Numbered from the stretch's first letter, positions 15,657 through 24,769 are shown. The stretch: 64,000 bases of DNA from Lentzea sp. NBRC 102530 (GCF_030269365.1 NZ_BSTF01000009.1:62001-126000); one strand, 5' to 3'. The notes: generated by a model from the letters alone, not told the origin. Made by a program: numbers and translations.

Positions 15657-16379
15657 TTACCCGTGTTTCAACCGGTCGAGTACTCCAGCCAGACCAATTT
15701 CGGTGACTTCCGGGTCGCCGATGTCGTTGCCGTGCAGGACTTCGTGCCACGGCCCCAGCCGGTGCCAGATCAACGCCCGCTCCCGCAGCGCGGGGGTGAC
15801 GCCGTAAGCCTCAGCGAGCGCGCCGGCGAACTCCGGCGGGGTCGAGTGCAGCGCCCACGCGAGGTCGATGGCCGCGTCGCCGACGTGCAGGTCGCCGAAG
15901 TCGATCACGCCGGTCAGCACGCCGTCGCGGCCCAGCACGTGTTCGGGGCCGAGGTCGCCGTGCACGAGCGTGTCGGCGGGCAGGCCGTCGAGCTTCGCCA
16001 GCAACTCCTCGCCGCCGGGCACCCGGACCTCGGCCCGGAACCGGTCGACGGGCAACGTCATCGGGCCGACACCCCGCACGGCCGCCTCACCGACGGGCGC
16101 GGCGTGCAGCGCGCGCAGGAACTCCCCCAGCTGCCGGCCCTGGAAGGCGTTGAGCGCCACCACTTCCGTGCCCGGCACCAGCTCGTGCCGCACGACGACG
16201 GGGTCCTCGGACACGACCTCCGGCACCGGCACGGGCAGCGGCAGCAACGGCGCGAGCCAGGGCATCACCACGGTCTCGCGCAGCAGCTGCGGGCCGATCT
16301 CCGCACGACGCGGCCGGCGCTGCACCCACCCGTCGACGAGGACCGCCGTGCTGTCCCAGCCCTCACCCAGATACGTCAC
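15657..16379 (-). CDS. Aminoglycoside phosphotransferase-fold kinase
   Basis: 240 residues with the small-molecule kinase fold: catalytic loop LVHGDLGPEHVLG and metal-binding VIDFGDLHVGDAAIDLAWAL. The N-lobe is short. Substrates of such stand-alone APH proteins range from antibiotics to sugars and cannot be told here. GTG 16379 overlaps the stop of a frame-broken upstream gene (GTGA), which implies it was the second gene of a coupled pair. Confidence 0.85.
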   Translation of the reverse strand: MTYLGEGWDSTAVLVDGWVQRRPRRAEIGPQLLRETVVMPWLAPLLPLPVPVPEVVSEDPVVVRHELVPGTEVVALNAFQGRQLGEFLRALHAAPVGEAAVRGVGPMTLPVDRFRAEVRVPGGEELLAKLDGLPADTLVHGDLGPEHVLGRDGVLTGVIDFGDLHVGDAAIDLAWALHSTPPEFAGALAEAYGVTPALRERALIWHRLGPWHEVLHGNDIGDPEVTEIGLAGVLDRLKHG

Positions 16380-16616
16380 GCGCCCAGTGTTACCCGCAAC
16401 TCCCGCGCGTCGGCAGCGACTTTCCCCTGACCGCGCTCCTCGGCGGCGGCCGGCGCCTCGCGTGCCGTGTGGACGGACCCGGTCAGCTGGGCGCACACGA
16501 GCAGCGCGCGGAGGGAGGTCCATGAGGTTGTCGGTCTCGTGGATCGTGCCGAGCACCTCGCCGACGAGCTCGACGGACGCGGTGGCGCGGGCGAGCAGGG
16601 TCGACGCGGTGATCAC
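16376..16616 (-). pseudogene. Frame-broken small gene upstream of kinase
   Basis: A helix-rich ~80-residue protein can be read in two frames. Residues VITASTLLARATASVELVGE... through DNLMDL run from GTG 16616 to about 16515, and LRALLVCAQLTGSVHTAREA... continues one base over, to a TGA at 16376 that overlaps the kinase GTG (GTGA). One extra C in the CTCCC run near 16513-16518 would explain the break. Neither half alone looks like a gene; joined they read smoothly. It could also be a sequencing error. Family unknown. Confidence 0.5.
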
Positions 16617-16685
16617 GCCCGGTCCGTAGCCGAATCTCGCGACCCAGTTCGACGGCCTCCTCCGCGGGCCGGCGGGCTGCCCAGG

Positions 16686-16806
16686 AGTCCTGTCCGACCC
16701 GATGACGAAGGCCCCCAACCCGCATAGTTGAGCGAGCCAGACTCAACTTTTAAAGCGCACGCGGGGACCTTTCGTTTGAGTGGAGCGAACGCGAGGCCCC
16801 GCGTGC
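16686..16806. repeat. Dispersed intergenic repeat, copy 1
   Basis: Contains, on the minus strand, CATCGGGTCGGACAGGACT (16686-16704) and CTCAACTATG (16723-16732), both identical to parts of copy 2 at 32385-32428. It also has the hairpin AGTTGAG/CTCAACT and an outer stem GCACGCGGGG (16757-16766) / CCCCGCGTGC (16797-16806) whose arm recurs in the hairpin at 39924-39978. The stretch 16617-16980 holds no convincing gene otherwise. Confidence 0.6.
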
Positions 16807-16980
16807 CGAAAGCAGCAGCGCGCGGGGAGCGTTCGCGGGCACGTCCGGGAACCAGGACCGAGCCGGCCGGCAACGGGGCTTCCGGCCAGGCGCTCAGGAC
16901 GCCGGCCCGCGCCTGACGGCGGACGGGATTCCCGGACACGATCTGGGCCCGTCCCGGAGAGACCGGGCAGAATCAACCGG

Positions 16981-17742
16981 ATGTCCGCCACGGTGTCCTC
17001 GAAGCTGCTGTCGCTGCTCGGCACGTTCGACAGCAGGCACCGCCGCCAGACGCTGAGCGGCATCGCCCGGCGGTGCGGCCTGCCGATCAGCACCACGCAC
17101 CGGCTGCTGGCCGAGCTCACCGAGTGGGGCGCGGTGCGGCGGCTCGACTCCGGCGAGTACGTGATCGGGAGGCGGATCTGGCGGCTCGGCCTGCTCGCCG
17201 CGGGCGAGGTGGACCTGAGCCGGGTCGCGGAGCCGTTCCTGCACGACATCCACGCCGCCACTCGCGCGGTGGTGCACCTGGCCGTGCGCGAAGGGACGGA
17301 GGTGCTGTACCTCGACCGCGTGTCGGGGCACGCGTCGGTACCGATCGTGAGCAGCACCGGCAGCCGGTTGCCGTTGCACTCCACCGGCGTCGGGAAGGTG
17401 TTGCTCGCGCACGCCCCGGCGGAGGTGCAGGAGGAGGTGCTCGCGCACGGCCTGACGCGCATCACGGCGTTCACGGTCACCGAGCCGGGACGCATGCGCG
17501 CGCAGCTGCACCGGATCCGCCGCGACGGGTACGCGCAGACGTTCGAGGAGATGACGCTCGGGGCGTGCAGCGTGGCGGTGCCGGTCGAGGTCGAGGGGCA
17601 CGTCGTGGCGGCGCTCGGGATCGTGGTGCCGGACCTGCGCAACGTCCGCGCCCGGCTGGTCGCGGCACTGCAGGTGGCGTCGCGCGGCATCGCCCGGATG
17701 CTGGAGCCCAGTTTCCATCCACCGGAAGCCGGGGTTGGCTGA
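16981..17742 (+). CDS. IclR-family transcriptional regulator
   Basis: 253 residues: N-terminal winged HTH (SGIARRCGLPISTTHRLLAE) and IclR effector domain including LHSTGVGKVLLAHAP and GACSVAVPVEVEGHVVAALG. Start ATG 16981. IclR proteins usually control neighbouring catabolic genes and respond to a small acid; the adjacent aldehyde dehydrogenase in the same direction, 29 bp on, is the obvious candidate target. Confidence 0.92.
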   Translation: MSATVSSKLLSLLGTFDSRHRRQTLSGIARRCGLPISTTHRLLAELTEWGAVRRLDSGEYVIGRRIWRLGLLAAGEVDLSRVAEPFLHDIHAATRAVVHLAVREGTEVLYLDRVSGHASVPIVSSTGSRLPLHSTGVGKVLLAHAPAEVQEEVLAHGLTRITAFTVTEPGRMRAQLHRIRRDGYAQTFEEMTLGACSVAVPVEVEGHVVAALGIVVPDLRNVRARLVAALQVASRGIARMLEPSFHPPEAGVG

Positions 17743-17771
17743 GCAGCCCCGGGCCCGCTTGAATCCGTGCC

Positions 17772-19217
17772 GTGGCAAGCGAAACTCGTGAGCTCTTCAT
17801 CGGCGGCGACAGCGTTCCGGCGCTGGACGGCCGCACCACCGACGACCTCAACCCCTTCACCGGCGAGGTCCACGCCGTCGTCGCCGCGGGCGGCCCCGCC
17901 GACGTCACGCGGGCCGTCGACGCGGCTCAGGCGGCTTTCGACGGCTGGGCCGCGACCCCGCCGTCGGTGAAACGCGGCATCCTGCTGCGCGCCGCCGACG
18001 GGCTGGAGGCGCGGACGGCCGAGGTCGTCGCGCTCATGGCCGCCGAGGTCGGTGGTGTCGGCGGCTGGGCCGGGTTCAACGTGATGCTCGCGGCCAGCGT
18101 GCTGCGCGAGGCGGCCGCCGCCGTCACCCAGCCGATCGGCGAGGTGCTCACGACCGAGGTGCCGGGCCAGCTGTCGCTGGCGGTCCGGGAACCGCTCGGG
18201 GTCGTGGCGGCGTTCGCGCCGTGGAACGCGCCGGTCATCCTCAGCACCCGTGCCGTGGCCGCGCCTCTCGCCGCCGGCAACACCGTGGTCCTGAAGCCCA
18301 GCGAGGACGCGCCGATCGCGGCCGGGCTGCTGATCGCGGACGTCCTGCACGAGGCCGGCCTGCCCGCCGGGGTGCTCAACGTCGTGACCAACGCGCCGGC
18401 CGACGCCGCCGCGGTGGCCGAGGCGCTGATCACCGACCCGCGGGTGCGGGCGGTCAACTTCACCGGATCCACCGAGGTCGGGCGGATCGTCGGAACCCTG
18501 GCGGCGCAGCACCTCAAGCCCGCCGTGCTGGAGCTCGGCGGCAAGAACTCGTTGCTGGTGCTGGACGACGCCGACCTCGACCACGCGGTGGACGCGGCGA
18601 CGTTCGGCTCGTTCCACAACGCCGGGCAGATCTGCATGTCGACCGACCGCATCCTGGTGCACCGCTCCGTGGCCGAGGAGTTCACCGCGAAGCTCGCGGC
18701 CAAGGTGTCCTCGCTGCCGCACGGCGATCCGGCCGACCCCGGCACCGTGATCGGCCCGGTGATCACCCCGCGGGCGGCGGCGCGGGTCGCCGCGCTGGTG
18801 GACGAGGCCGTGTCCGAGGGCGCTCGCGTGCGGGCCGGGGGCGACGGCGGCGCGACCGTGCTGGACGAGGTCACGCCTTCGATGCGGGTGTTCCGCGACG
18901 AGATCTTCGGACCGGCCGTGGTGGTCGTTCCCGTGGCCGACGACGACGAGGCCGTGGCGATCGCCAACGACACCGAGCACGGGCTGACCGCCGGGATCCT
19001 GACCGAGGACGCACGACGCGGACTCGGTCTCGCGCAACGGATCCGGACCGGCATCGTGCACGTCGGCAACCAGACGGTGGACGACGAGCCGCAGGCGCCG
19101 TTCGGTGGCGTGAAGGCCAGTGGGTACGGCAGGTTCGGCGGGCGCTGGGGGCTGGAGGCGTTCTCGGCGACCCGGTGGGTGACCGTGGCGAGCGAGCACG
19201 GCCACTTCCCGTTCTAG
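17772..19217 (+). CDS. NAD(P)-dependent aldehyde dehydrogenase
   Basis: 481 residues, full ALDH length. Rossmann and catalytic motifs are present: AFAPWNAPVILSTR, GNTVVLKPSEDAP, FTGSTEVGRIVG, LELGGKN with general base Glu254, GQICMS with nucleophile Cys288, and EIFGPAVVV. It resembles the vanillin/benzaldehyde/salicylaldehyde branch, in keeping with an adjacent IclR regulator, so oxidation of an aromatic aldehyde to its acid is a reasonable guess. Start GTG 17772. Confidence 0.93.
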   Translation: MASETRELFIGGDSVPALDGRTTDDLNPFTGEVHAVVAAGGPADVTRAVDAAQAAFDGWAATPPSVKRGILLRAADGLEARTAEVVALMAAEVGGVGGWAGFNVMLAASVLREAAAAVTQPIGEVLTTEVPGQLSLAVREPLGVVAAFAPWNAPVILSTRAVAAPLAAGNTVVLKPSEDAPIAAGLLIADVLHEAGLPAGVLNVVTNAPADAAAVAEALITDPRVRAVNFTGSTEVGRIVGTLAAQHLKPAVLELGGKNSLLVLDDADLDHAVDAATFGSFHNAGQICMSTDRILVHRSVAEEFTAKLAAKVSSLPHGDPADPGTVIGPVITPRAAARVAALVDEAVSEGARVRAGGDGGATVLDEVTPSMRVFRDEIFGPAVVVVPVADDDEAVAIANDTEHGLTAGILTEDARRGLGLAQRIRTGIVHVGNQTVDDEPQAPFGGVKASGYGRFGGRWGLEAFSATRWVTVASEHGHFPF

Positions 19218-19256
19218 CGGCTCAGCGGGAGCGTTGTGGGCGGCCGCTGCTCCCGC

Positions 19257-19892
19257 TCACCCCGTCAGTCCCGCCTCGTGAGCCACGATGGCCGCCTGGA
19301 CCCGGTTCTCCGCGCCCAGGCGGCCCAGGATGGCGCTCACGTGCCCCTTCACCGTGCCCTCGACGAGGTCGAGGCGCCGGGCGATCTGCGCGTTCGACAG
19401 GCCCTGGCCGAGGAGCTCGAGCACGTCGCGTTCCCGTGCGGTCAACCCGTCGACCTGGGTGCGCGCGCGGCTGGTCCGGCCGCCCCGGAAGCTGGTGATC
19501 ATCCGGGCCGCCACCTTCGGCGCGAGGTAGGCGCCGCCGGACGCGAGCGCGTGCACGCCCGCGATCAACTCGCGCGGGTCGCCCGACTTGAGCAGGAACC
19601 CCTTCGCGCCGCCGTCGAGTGCGCGTTCCAGGTAGCCGTCGTCGTTGAACGTCGTCAGGATCGCCACCGCGAAGCCGAGCCTCGCGAGTTCCGCGGCGGC
19701 GTCCAGGCCGTCGAGGCGGGGCATCCGGACGTCGAGCAAAGTCACGTCGGGACGGTGCTTGAGAGCCTTGGCCACGGCGTCGCGGCCGTCCTCCGCCTCG
19801 GCGACGACCTCGATGGCGGGGTCGGCGCCGAGGATGGCGCGCACGCCCGCGCGCACCATCGCCTCGTCGTCCGCGAGCAGCACCCGGATCAT
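19257..19892 (-). CDS. NarL/FixJ-type response regulator
   Basis: 211 residues: receiver with VLLADDEAMVRAG, phospho-acceptor in DVTLLDVRMPRLDG and FLLKSGDPREL, then LuxR HTH (LTARERDVLELLGQGLSN, VEGTVKGHVSAILGRLG). The ATG overlaps the stop of the kinase gene (ATGA). Third gene of a coupled trio with a serine hydrolase and the kinase. Confidence 0.95.
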   Translation of the reverse strand: MIRVLLADDEAMVRAGVRAILGADPAIEVVAEAEDGRDAVAKALKHRPDVTLLDVRMPRLDGLDAAAELARLGFAVAILTTFNDDGYLERALDGGAKGFLLKSGDPRELIAGVHALASGGAYLAPKVAARMITSFRGGRTSRARTQVDGLTARERDVLELLGQGLSNAQIARRLDLVEGTVKGHVSAILGRLGAENRVQAAIVAHEAGLTG

Positions 19893-20761
19893 CGCGACCC
19901 CGCGTGCGGCACCGTCGCCACCAGCTCGAACCTGCCGTCGCGCCGGCCGGCCCGCAGCGTCCCGCCCGCGATCCGCACCCGTTCGCCCAGCGCCACGAGG
20001 CCGAGTCTGCTGCCCGGTCCCCTGCGCCCGCCCGCGTCGTTGCTCATCTCGACGACCGTACTGCCGTCGGCCGACGTCACCCTGATCCGGACCCCGGACC
20101 GCGGCGCGTGCTTGGCCGCGTTCGTCAGTCCTTCCTGGACGATCCGATGCACGGTGCGCTCCACTGTCGAGGGCAGGTCGCCGTCGGCGGTGAACTCGAC
20201 GCTCAGGCCCGCCTCCCTCGCCCGCTCGACCAGGTCGCGCAGGCTCGTGAGCGCGGCCGGTTCGCCGTCGCGCAACAGGAACACCAGTTCCGCCAACCGT
20301 TCCGTGGCTTGGGACGCCGTCTCGCGCAGCTGGGCAGCCGCCCGCTGGTGCTCGGGCGGCACCGTCATCTCCAGCGCGCCCGCCTGCAACGCGAGCAGGC
20401 TGAGCTCGTGGCCGAGCGAGTCGTGCGCCTCGTGCGCGATGCGGGTGCGTTCGCGCAGGTGAGCGGCCTCGACCTCGGCCCTGGCGAGCGCGGCCTGCTG
20501 GTACCCGGTCCGCCCGAGGAACCACGGCACCGCCACCGTCACCCCCACCAGCACGACCCCGGTCACCCCGCCTGCCGCGCCACCCACGAACACCAGGGCC
20601 GGCCAGCGGGACGCGGTGCGGCGCCCGAGCAGGAACGAGATCCCGAACAACGGCAACCACACCGCCGCCGTCCACGGCGGCACACCGCTGTCCATCGCGA
20701 ACGAGGTCGCGACCGCCGCCGCCACGCACCCGGCGAGCGCCGCCGTCCTCACCGCCTCCAC
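19889..20761 (-). CDS. Sensor histidine kinase, NarL-system type
   Basis: 290 residues: three to four membrane helices (TAALAGCVAAAVATSFAM onward to about 95), HisKA_3 with His in RIAHEAHDSLGHELSLL, and an HATPase domain ending SRLGLVALGERVRIAGG. GTG 20761 or GTG 20752 starts it; both fall inside the end of the serine hydrolase gene, the second as a GTGA overlap. There is no outer sensor domain, so the linked membrane-anchored serine hydrolase could supply the signal. Confidence 0.9.
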   Translation of the reverse strand: MEAVRTAALAGCVAAAVATSFAMDSGVPPWTAAVWLPLFGISFLLGRRTASRWPALVFVGGAAGGVTGVVLVGVTVAVPWFLGRTGYQQAALARAEVEAAHLRERTRIAHEAHDSLGHELSLLALQAGALEMTVPPEHQRAAAQLRETASQATERLAELVFLLRDGEPAALTSLRDLVERAREAGLSVEFTADGDLPSTVERTVHRIVQEGLTNAAKHAPRSGVRIRVTSADGSTVVEMSNDAGGRRGPGSRLGLVALGERVRIAGGTLRAGRRDGRFELVATVPHAGSR

Positions 20762-21957
20762 CGCACCACCGCCACGCTCAGGTTCATCACGCTCGACACG
20801 CCCAACCACACCACAAGAGGCAGCGAGTAGTGCATCAGTTGGCCGAACGTGATGTCGCGCCCGCCGTACAGCACGCCGATGGTCGTCGTCATCGTGGCCA
20901 GTGCCGCGAGCGGCACGAACCTCAGCACCTGCCACGCCTGGTGGAACCTGCGCGGCCGCCGCAACGCCCGCACGCCGAGTCCGATCGACAGGAGCGTGAG
21001 CCCCGCCGGCACGAGGTCGATCAGCAGCCGGTACGACTCGGGCTCCGGCGGCGTCCGGCCCGCGACGACGTCCGCGATCCCGTTCTCCAGCAGGGAGGTG
21101 CCGTCGTTGCCGAGCGTCAGCCCGCTGTTGGACAGCACCGCGATGCCGTACCCGTCCTTCGTGAGCAGCTGCCCCGCCGTGCCGGTGAACCAGATCCCGT
21201 TGTGCCGCAACCGTCCCTGGTCGTCAGCCACCCAGCCCATGCCCTCCTGCGGCTTGAGCCCGGGTTGCGCGGCCAGCCACTTCGCCATGTCGTCGCCCGT
21301 GGTGATCACACCGTCCGAACCCGCGACGAACCGGTCGGGTTCGGTGAGCGGGACGTCGAACCCGTAGGCGTACCCGAACCCCTTGGGGTAGTCCGGCGGC
21401 AGATCGCGCGGCGTCACGTCGATCGCGGTGGTGTCGCGCATGCCGAGCGGTTCGAAGACGTGTTTCTCCAGGTATGCGTTGAAGTTCTCGCCCGACGCTT
21501 CCTCGACCACGCGCGCCAGCAGGTGGTAGTTCGTGTTGGTGTAGCGGAACTGGCCGTCCGGCACGGTGGTGCGAAGTACTTCTTTCGCCCGTGTCACGGC
21601 CTCTTGCGGACTGTTCGGCTGCGGGAGGCTCTTCTCCTGCAACGTCCTGTCGCTGAGGCCGGACTTGTGGTTGAGCAGGTTCCGCGTCGTGACCTTCGAG
21701 CCGAACACCTGCCGGTCCAGGTCGAGCTTGCCCGCGTCGGCGAGTTGCCGGACCGCCAGCGCGGTGAAGGACTTGCTGACGGACGCGATCGCCATCTTGG
21801 TCCTGCCCGTGATCGGCGCGCCGGTCGAGTCGTGGCCGAAGCCCTGCACGGAGACGACCTGGTCGTCCTTGGTGATGGCGACGGCCATTCCCGGTATCGA
21901 GGCCTCGCCCATGTACGTGGTCACCAGCAGCGTGAGCGCTGCACCCCAGGAGATCAT
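20749..21957 (-). CDS. Beta-lactamase-fold serine hydrolase with C-terminal membrane helices
   Basis: 402 residues. Class C beta-lactamase / D-Ala-D-Ala carboxypeptidase fold: Ser59-V-S-Lys62 (SxxK) and Tyr139-T-N (YxN). The N-terminus is a hydrophobic helix rather than a clear cleaved signal, and three helices follow the catalytic domain (YRLLIDLVPAGLTLLSIGLG, VLRFVPLAALATMTT, YSLPLVVWLGVSSVMNL), so the enzyme stays anchored. It overlaps the kinase gene by 3-13 bp. This coupling suggests wall-precursor or beta-lactam sensing, an inference from gene order only. Confidence 0.88.
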   Translation of the reverse strand: MISWGAALTLLVTTYMGEASIPGMAVAITKDDQVVSVQGFGHDSTGAPITGRTKMAIASVSKSFTALAVRQLADAGKLDLDRQVFGSKVTTRNLLNHKSGLSDRTLQEKSLPQPNSPQEAVTRAKEVLRTTVPDGQFRYTNTNYHLLARVVEEASGENFNAYLEKHVFEPLGMRDTTAIDVTPRDLPPDYPKGFGYAYGFDVPLTEPDRFVAGSDGVITTGDDMAKWLAAQPGLKPQEGMGWVADDQGRLRHNGIWFTGTAGQLLTKDGYGIAVLSNSGLTLGNDGTSLLENGIADVVAGRTPPEPESYRLLIDLVPAGLTLLSIGLGVRALRRPRRFHQAWQVLRFVPLAALATMTTTIGVLYGGRDITFGQLMHYSLPLVVWLGVSSVMNLSVAVVRWRR

Positions 21958-22014
21958 GCAGATGACCGTAGGAAGGTCGTGGCCGCGAAACCCGACCCGA
22001 AGGACGGGGCCGAC

Positions 22015-22032
22015 CCCTGACCAAAGTCAGGG
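22015..22032. promoter_or_regulatory. Inverted repeat in divergent promoter
   Basis: CCCTGAC-CAAA-GTCAGGG, a perfect 7-bp inverted repeat, ends 3 nt before the ATG at 22036 and 58 bp upstream of the serine hydrolase start. It may be an operator for the divergent pair or a hairpin in the leader of the rightward gene. Confidence 0.45.
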
Positions 22033-22035
22033 ATC

Positions 22036-22524
22036 ATGGGTGGCGTGACCGACGAGAAGTGGGTGGCGAAGCACTGGCTGAACGTGCCGGGCCCGTTCTA
22101 CACCGGGCTGACCGACAACTGCTGGACCGGACGGCTGGTGGCACCCCGGCACGTCCTGTACGGCGGCGAGCACCGCAACGAGTTCGTCTACCGCCAGCCC
22201 AAGACCCCGGACGAGGTCGAGAACGTCTGGCGGGCCGCCGACGACGACCCGTTGGACGGTTACGCGGACGACGGCGACGAGCGGTGGACGCCGGAAGCCG
22301 TCCGCGCCTGGTGGCACGACCGCGACAAGGTCGTCGAGCACGTCACCGAGCTGATCGCGGAGTGGTCGACGCAGTCACACCCCGAGCGGGTCGACGCCGC
22401 GCAGGGCGGCCGTGACTTCCTCGCCTACCTCGCGGGCGACCTCGAAGCCGACCTCCGCGCGTACGTCTTCCGCCTCGACCACGGCCGTGACCCCGCGCCG
22501 GGCGACGTGCTCCCGGCCCTCTGA
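22036..22524 (+). CDS. Conserved actinobacterial hypothetical protein
   Basis: 162 residues, soluble, acidic, Trp-rich. WLNVPGPFYTGLTDNCWTGR, HRNEFVYRQPKTPDEVENVW and RWTPEAVRAWWHDRD mark a conserved actinobacterial family that some pipelines mislabel 'ferredoxin'; there is only one Cys (Cys30), so no iron-sulfur cluster. The second half is helical. Function unknown. GTG 22045 is an alternative start. A strong terminator follows. Confidence 0.75.
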   Translation: MGGVTDEKWVAKHWLNVPGPFYTGLTDNCWTGRLVAPRHVLYGGEHRNEFVYRQPKTPDEVENVWRAADDDPLDGYADDGDERWTPEAVRAWWHDRDKVVEHVTELIAEWSTQSHPERVDAAQGGRDFLAYLAGDLEADLRAYVFRLDHGRDPAPGDVLPAL

Positions 22525-22531
22525 ACGCGCC

Positions 22532-22562
22532 GATGCCCCCGGCCACACCGGCCGGGGGCATC
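22532..22562. terminator. Strong bidirectional hairpin
   Basis: GATGCCCCCGGCC and GGCCGGGGGCATC form a perfect 13-bp stem with loop ACACC, between the stops of two convergent genes (22524 and 22576). It serves either direction. Confidence 0.85.
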
Positions 22563-22575
22563 GCACAACGGAACC

Positions 22576-24126
22576 TCAGTGGCCCGCGGCCATCTCCGCC
22601 GCCAGCCGGTCGTCCCCGCTCGTCTCCTTGAGCGGCTTCTCCTTGATGAACACCACCGCGAGCAGCGCGAGCACCGCGAACGGCGCGCCCACCAGGAAGA
22701 TCTCCGCGGTCGCCGTCGCGTAGATGTCGGCGATCACGGCCCGGACCTCGGGCGGCAGCACCGACAGGTCCGGCACCTGGTGCCCGGCCGAGCCACCGCC
22801 CATGTCACCGAACTTCTCGGCGGCCAGCGACGAGACCTTGTTGGCCAGCACCGCGCCCAGCGCCGAGACGCCGATCGCGCCACCCAGCGAACGGAAGAAC
22901 GTCAACGTCGACGTGGTCGCACCGAGATCGCGGGCCGGCACGTCGTTCTGCGCCGCCAGGACGAGGTTCTGCATCAGCAGACCGACGCCGACGCCGAGCA
23001 CGAACATGTGCACGGACACCATGAACACGGTGGTCTGGGCGGTGATCGTGGACAGCAGCAGCATGCCGCCGACCATGATGACGCCGCCGGAGACCAGGAA
23101 CGCCTTCCACTTGCCGAACTTCGTGATCAGCTGACCGGCCACGGTGGACGAGATCAGCAGACCGAAGATCAGCGGCAGGCCCAGCAGACCGGCCTGGGTC
23201 GGCGTCTTGCCCAGCGAGAGCTGGAAGTACTGCGACAGGAACACCGTGCCACCGAACATCGCCACACCCACCAGGGCGCTGGCGATCGTGGTCAGCGACA
23301 CCGTGCGGTTGCGGAAGATCGACAGCGGCACGATCGGGTCGTGGGCGGTGGCCTCGACGCGGACGGCGGCCACCAGCAGCAGCACGCCCAGCGACACGAG
23401 ACCCGCGGTCCAGCCCGAGGCCCACTCGAACTTCTGGCCCGCCAGCGACGACCAGATCAGCAGCGTGGAGACACCGGACACGATCAGGAACGCGCCCAGG
23501 TAGTCGATCTTCGTGTCCTCCTTGCGCACCACCGGGAGGTTCAGGGTGCGCTGGAGGATGAAGATCGCGGCCAGGGTGAACGGGATGCCGATGAAGAAGC
23601 ACCAGCGCCAGCCGAGCCACGAGGTGTCGACCAGGACACCGCCGATCAGCGGGCCCGCGACCGTGCCGACGCCGAAGACGGCGCCGAACAGGCCCGAGTA
23701 CTTGCCCAGCTCGCGCGGCGGGATCATGGCGGCCATCACGATCGTCGCGAGGGCCGTGACGCCGCCGGCGCCCAGGCCCTGCACGACGCGGCTGACGATG
23801 AGCATCTCGATGTTCTGCGAGAAGCCCGCGATCAGCGAGCCGACGACGAACAGGCTGAGCGACGCCTGGATCAGCAGCTTGCGGCTGTACAGGTCGGCGA
23901 GCTTGCCCCACAACGGCACGGTGGCGGTCATCGCGAGCAGCTCGGTCGTGACGATCCACGCGAACACCGACTGCGAGCCCTGCAGCTCGGCGACGATGCG
24001 CGGCAGCGCGTTCGACACGACGGTGCCCGCGAGGATGGCGACGAACATGCCCATCATCAGGCCCCACATGGCCTGGACGACATCGCGTTTGCTGTGAACC
24101 GGTGTCACTTCTGCTTCGGTGCTCAT
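22576..24126 (-). CDS. MFS drug:H+ antiporter, 14-helix (EmrB/QacA) type
   Basis: 516 residues with 14 predicted helices, typical of the DHA2 family. Motif A (GKLADLYSRKLL) and motif C (GPLIGGVLVD) are present, with PLWGK and RVVQGLGAGGV between. It exports drugs or other toxic compounds. The short gap (12 bp) after a TetR gene in the same direction shows an operon, so it is induced when that repressor binds its ligand. The substrate cannot be told. Confidence 0.93.
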   Translation of the reverse strand: MSTEAEVTPVHSKRDVVQAMWGLMMGMFVAILAGTVVSNALPRIVAELQGSQSVFAWIVTTELLAMTATVPLWGKLADLYSRKLLIQASLSLFVVGSLIAGFSQNIEMLIVSRVVQGLGAGGVTALATIVMAAMIPPRELGKYSGLFGAVFGVGTVAGPLIGGVLVDTSWLGWRWCFFIGIPFTLAAIFILQRTLNLPVVRKEDTKIDYLGAFLIVSGVSTLLIWSSLAGQKFEWASGWTAGLVSLGVLLLVAAVRVEATAHDPIVPLSIFRNRTVSLTTIASALVGVAMFGGTVFLSQYFQLSLGKTPTQAGLLGLPLIFGLLISSTVAGQLITKFGKWKAFLVSGGVIMVGGMLLLSTITAQTTVFMVSVHMFVLGVGVGLLMQNLVLAAQNDVPARDLGATTSTLTFFRSLGGAIGVSALGAVLANKVSSLAAEKFGDMGGGSAGHQVPDLSVLPPEVRAVIADIYATATAEIFLVGAPFAVLALLAVVFIKEKPLKETSGDDRLAAEMAAGH

Positions 24127-24138
24127 GATCCCCCTTCT

Positions 24139-24747
24139 TCAACGACGTGGTGCGTGAGCCAGTCCGGTGCCGAACGCGTCGAACGCCTCCGCGACGAGAA
24201 CCCCCAGCGAGAGGCTGTCGTCGTCGGCCCAGCGCGTCACCGCGCAGCGGAACGCGGCGCTGCCGGCGGCGACGACCAGCCGCGGGTACAGGTCGGACTC
24301 GGCGAGTCCGGCCCTGGCCGCCACGGCGTTCGCGAGCAGCTGCTCGGACTCGGCGCTGCTGGCGAACGCGCGGACCAGCAGGTCCGGCCGCTGCATCAGG
24401 ACTTCCTTGCGCAGCAGCCACAGGTCGCGTGCGTTGTTCAGCTCCTCGGTGATCTCGGCGAGCACCGACGACCGGTACGCCTCGAACGGCGGGACCTCGT
24501 CCGCGGCCGACGTGATGCGCTCGGCCATCCGCGGGCCCGCCTCGGGGTCCGCGCCGATGAGCGCCTCGTCCTTGCTCGCGAAGTAGTTGAAGAACGTCCG
24601 CACCGACACGTCGGCCTCGGCGGCGATCTCCTCCACGGTGACGTGGTCGTAGCCCCTCTCGGCGGCGAGACGCACGGTCGCTCGCTCGAGCGCGGCACGC
24701 GTCCGTCGCTTCTTGCGGTCGCGCAGGCTCTCCCCCGGCTGGTTCAC
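24139..24747 (-). CDS. TetR-family repressor of the efflux operon
   Basis: 202 residues. N-terminal HTH reads VEEIAAEADVSVRTFFNYFASK; the C-terminal ligand domain is of the actinobacterial type. GTG 24747 is preceded by TATCGT at 7 nt, so a leaderless start. Palindromes at 24770-24793 lie upstream of that box, so it is almost surely autoregulated and controls the MFS gene behind it. Its HTH is strikingly like that of the TetR gene at 42555 (SVRTFFNYFASKDEA against SLRTFFNYFSSKEEA). Confidence 0.92.
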   Translation of the reverse strand: MNQPGESLRDRKKRRTRAALERATVRLAAERGYDHVTVEEIAAEADVSVRTFFNYFASKDEALIGADPEAGPRMAERITSAADEVPPFEAYRSSVLAEITEELNNARDLWLLRKEVLMQRPDLLVRAFASSAESEQLLANAVAARAGLAESDLYPRLVVAAGSAAFRCAVTRWADDDSLSLGVLVAEAFDAFGTGLAHAPRR

Positions 24748-24769
24748 GGAGGCAACGATACGGACCTTT

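Noticed and set aside
22036..22524. Ferredoxin label for the hypothetical protein
   Set aside because: Only one cysteine is present, so it cannot hold an iron-sulfur cluster.
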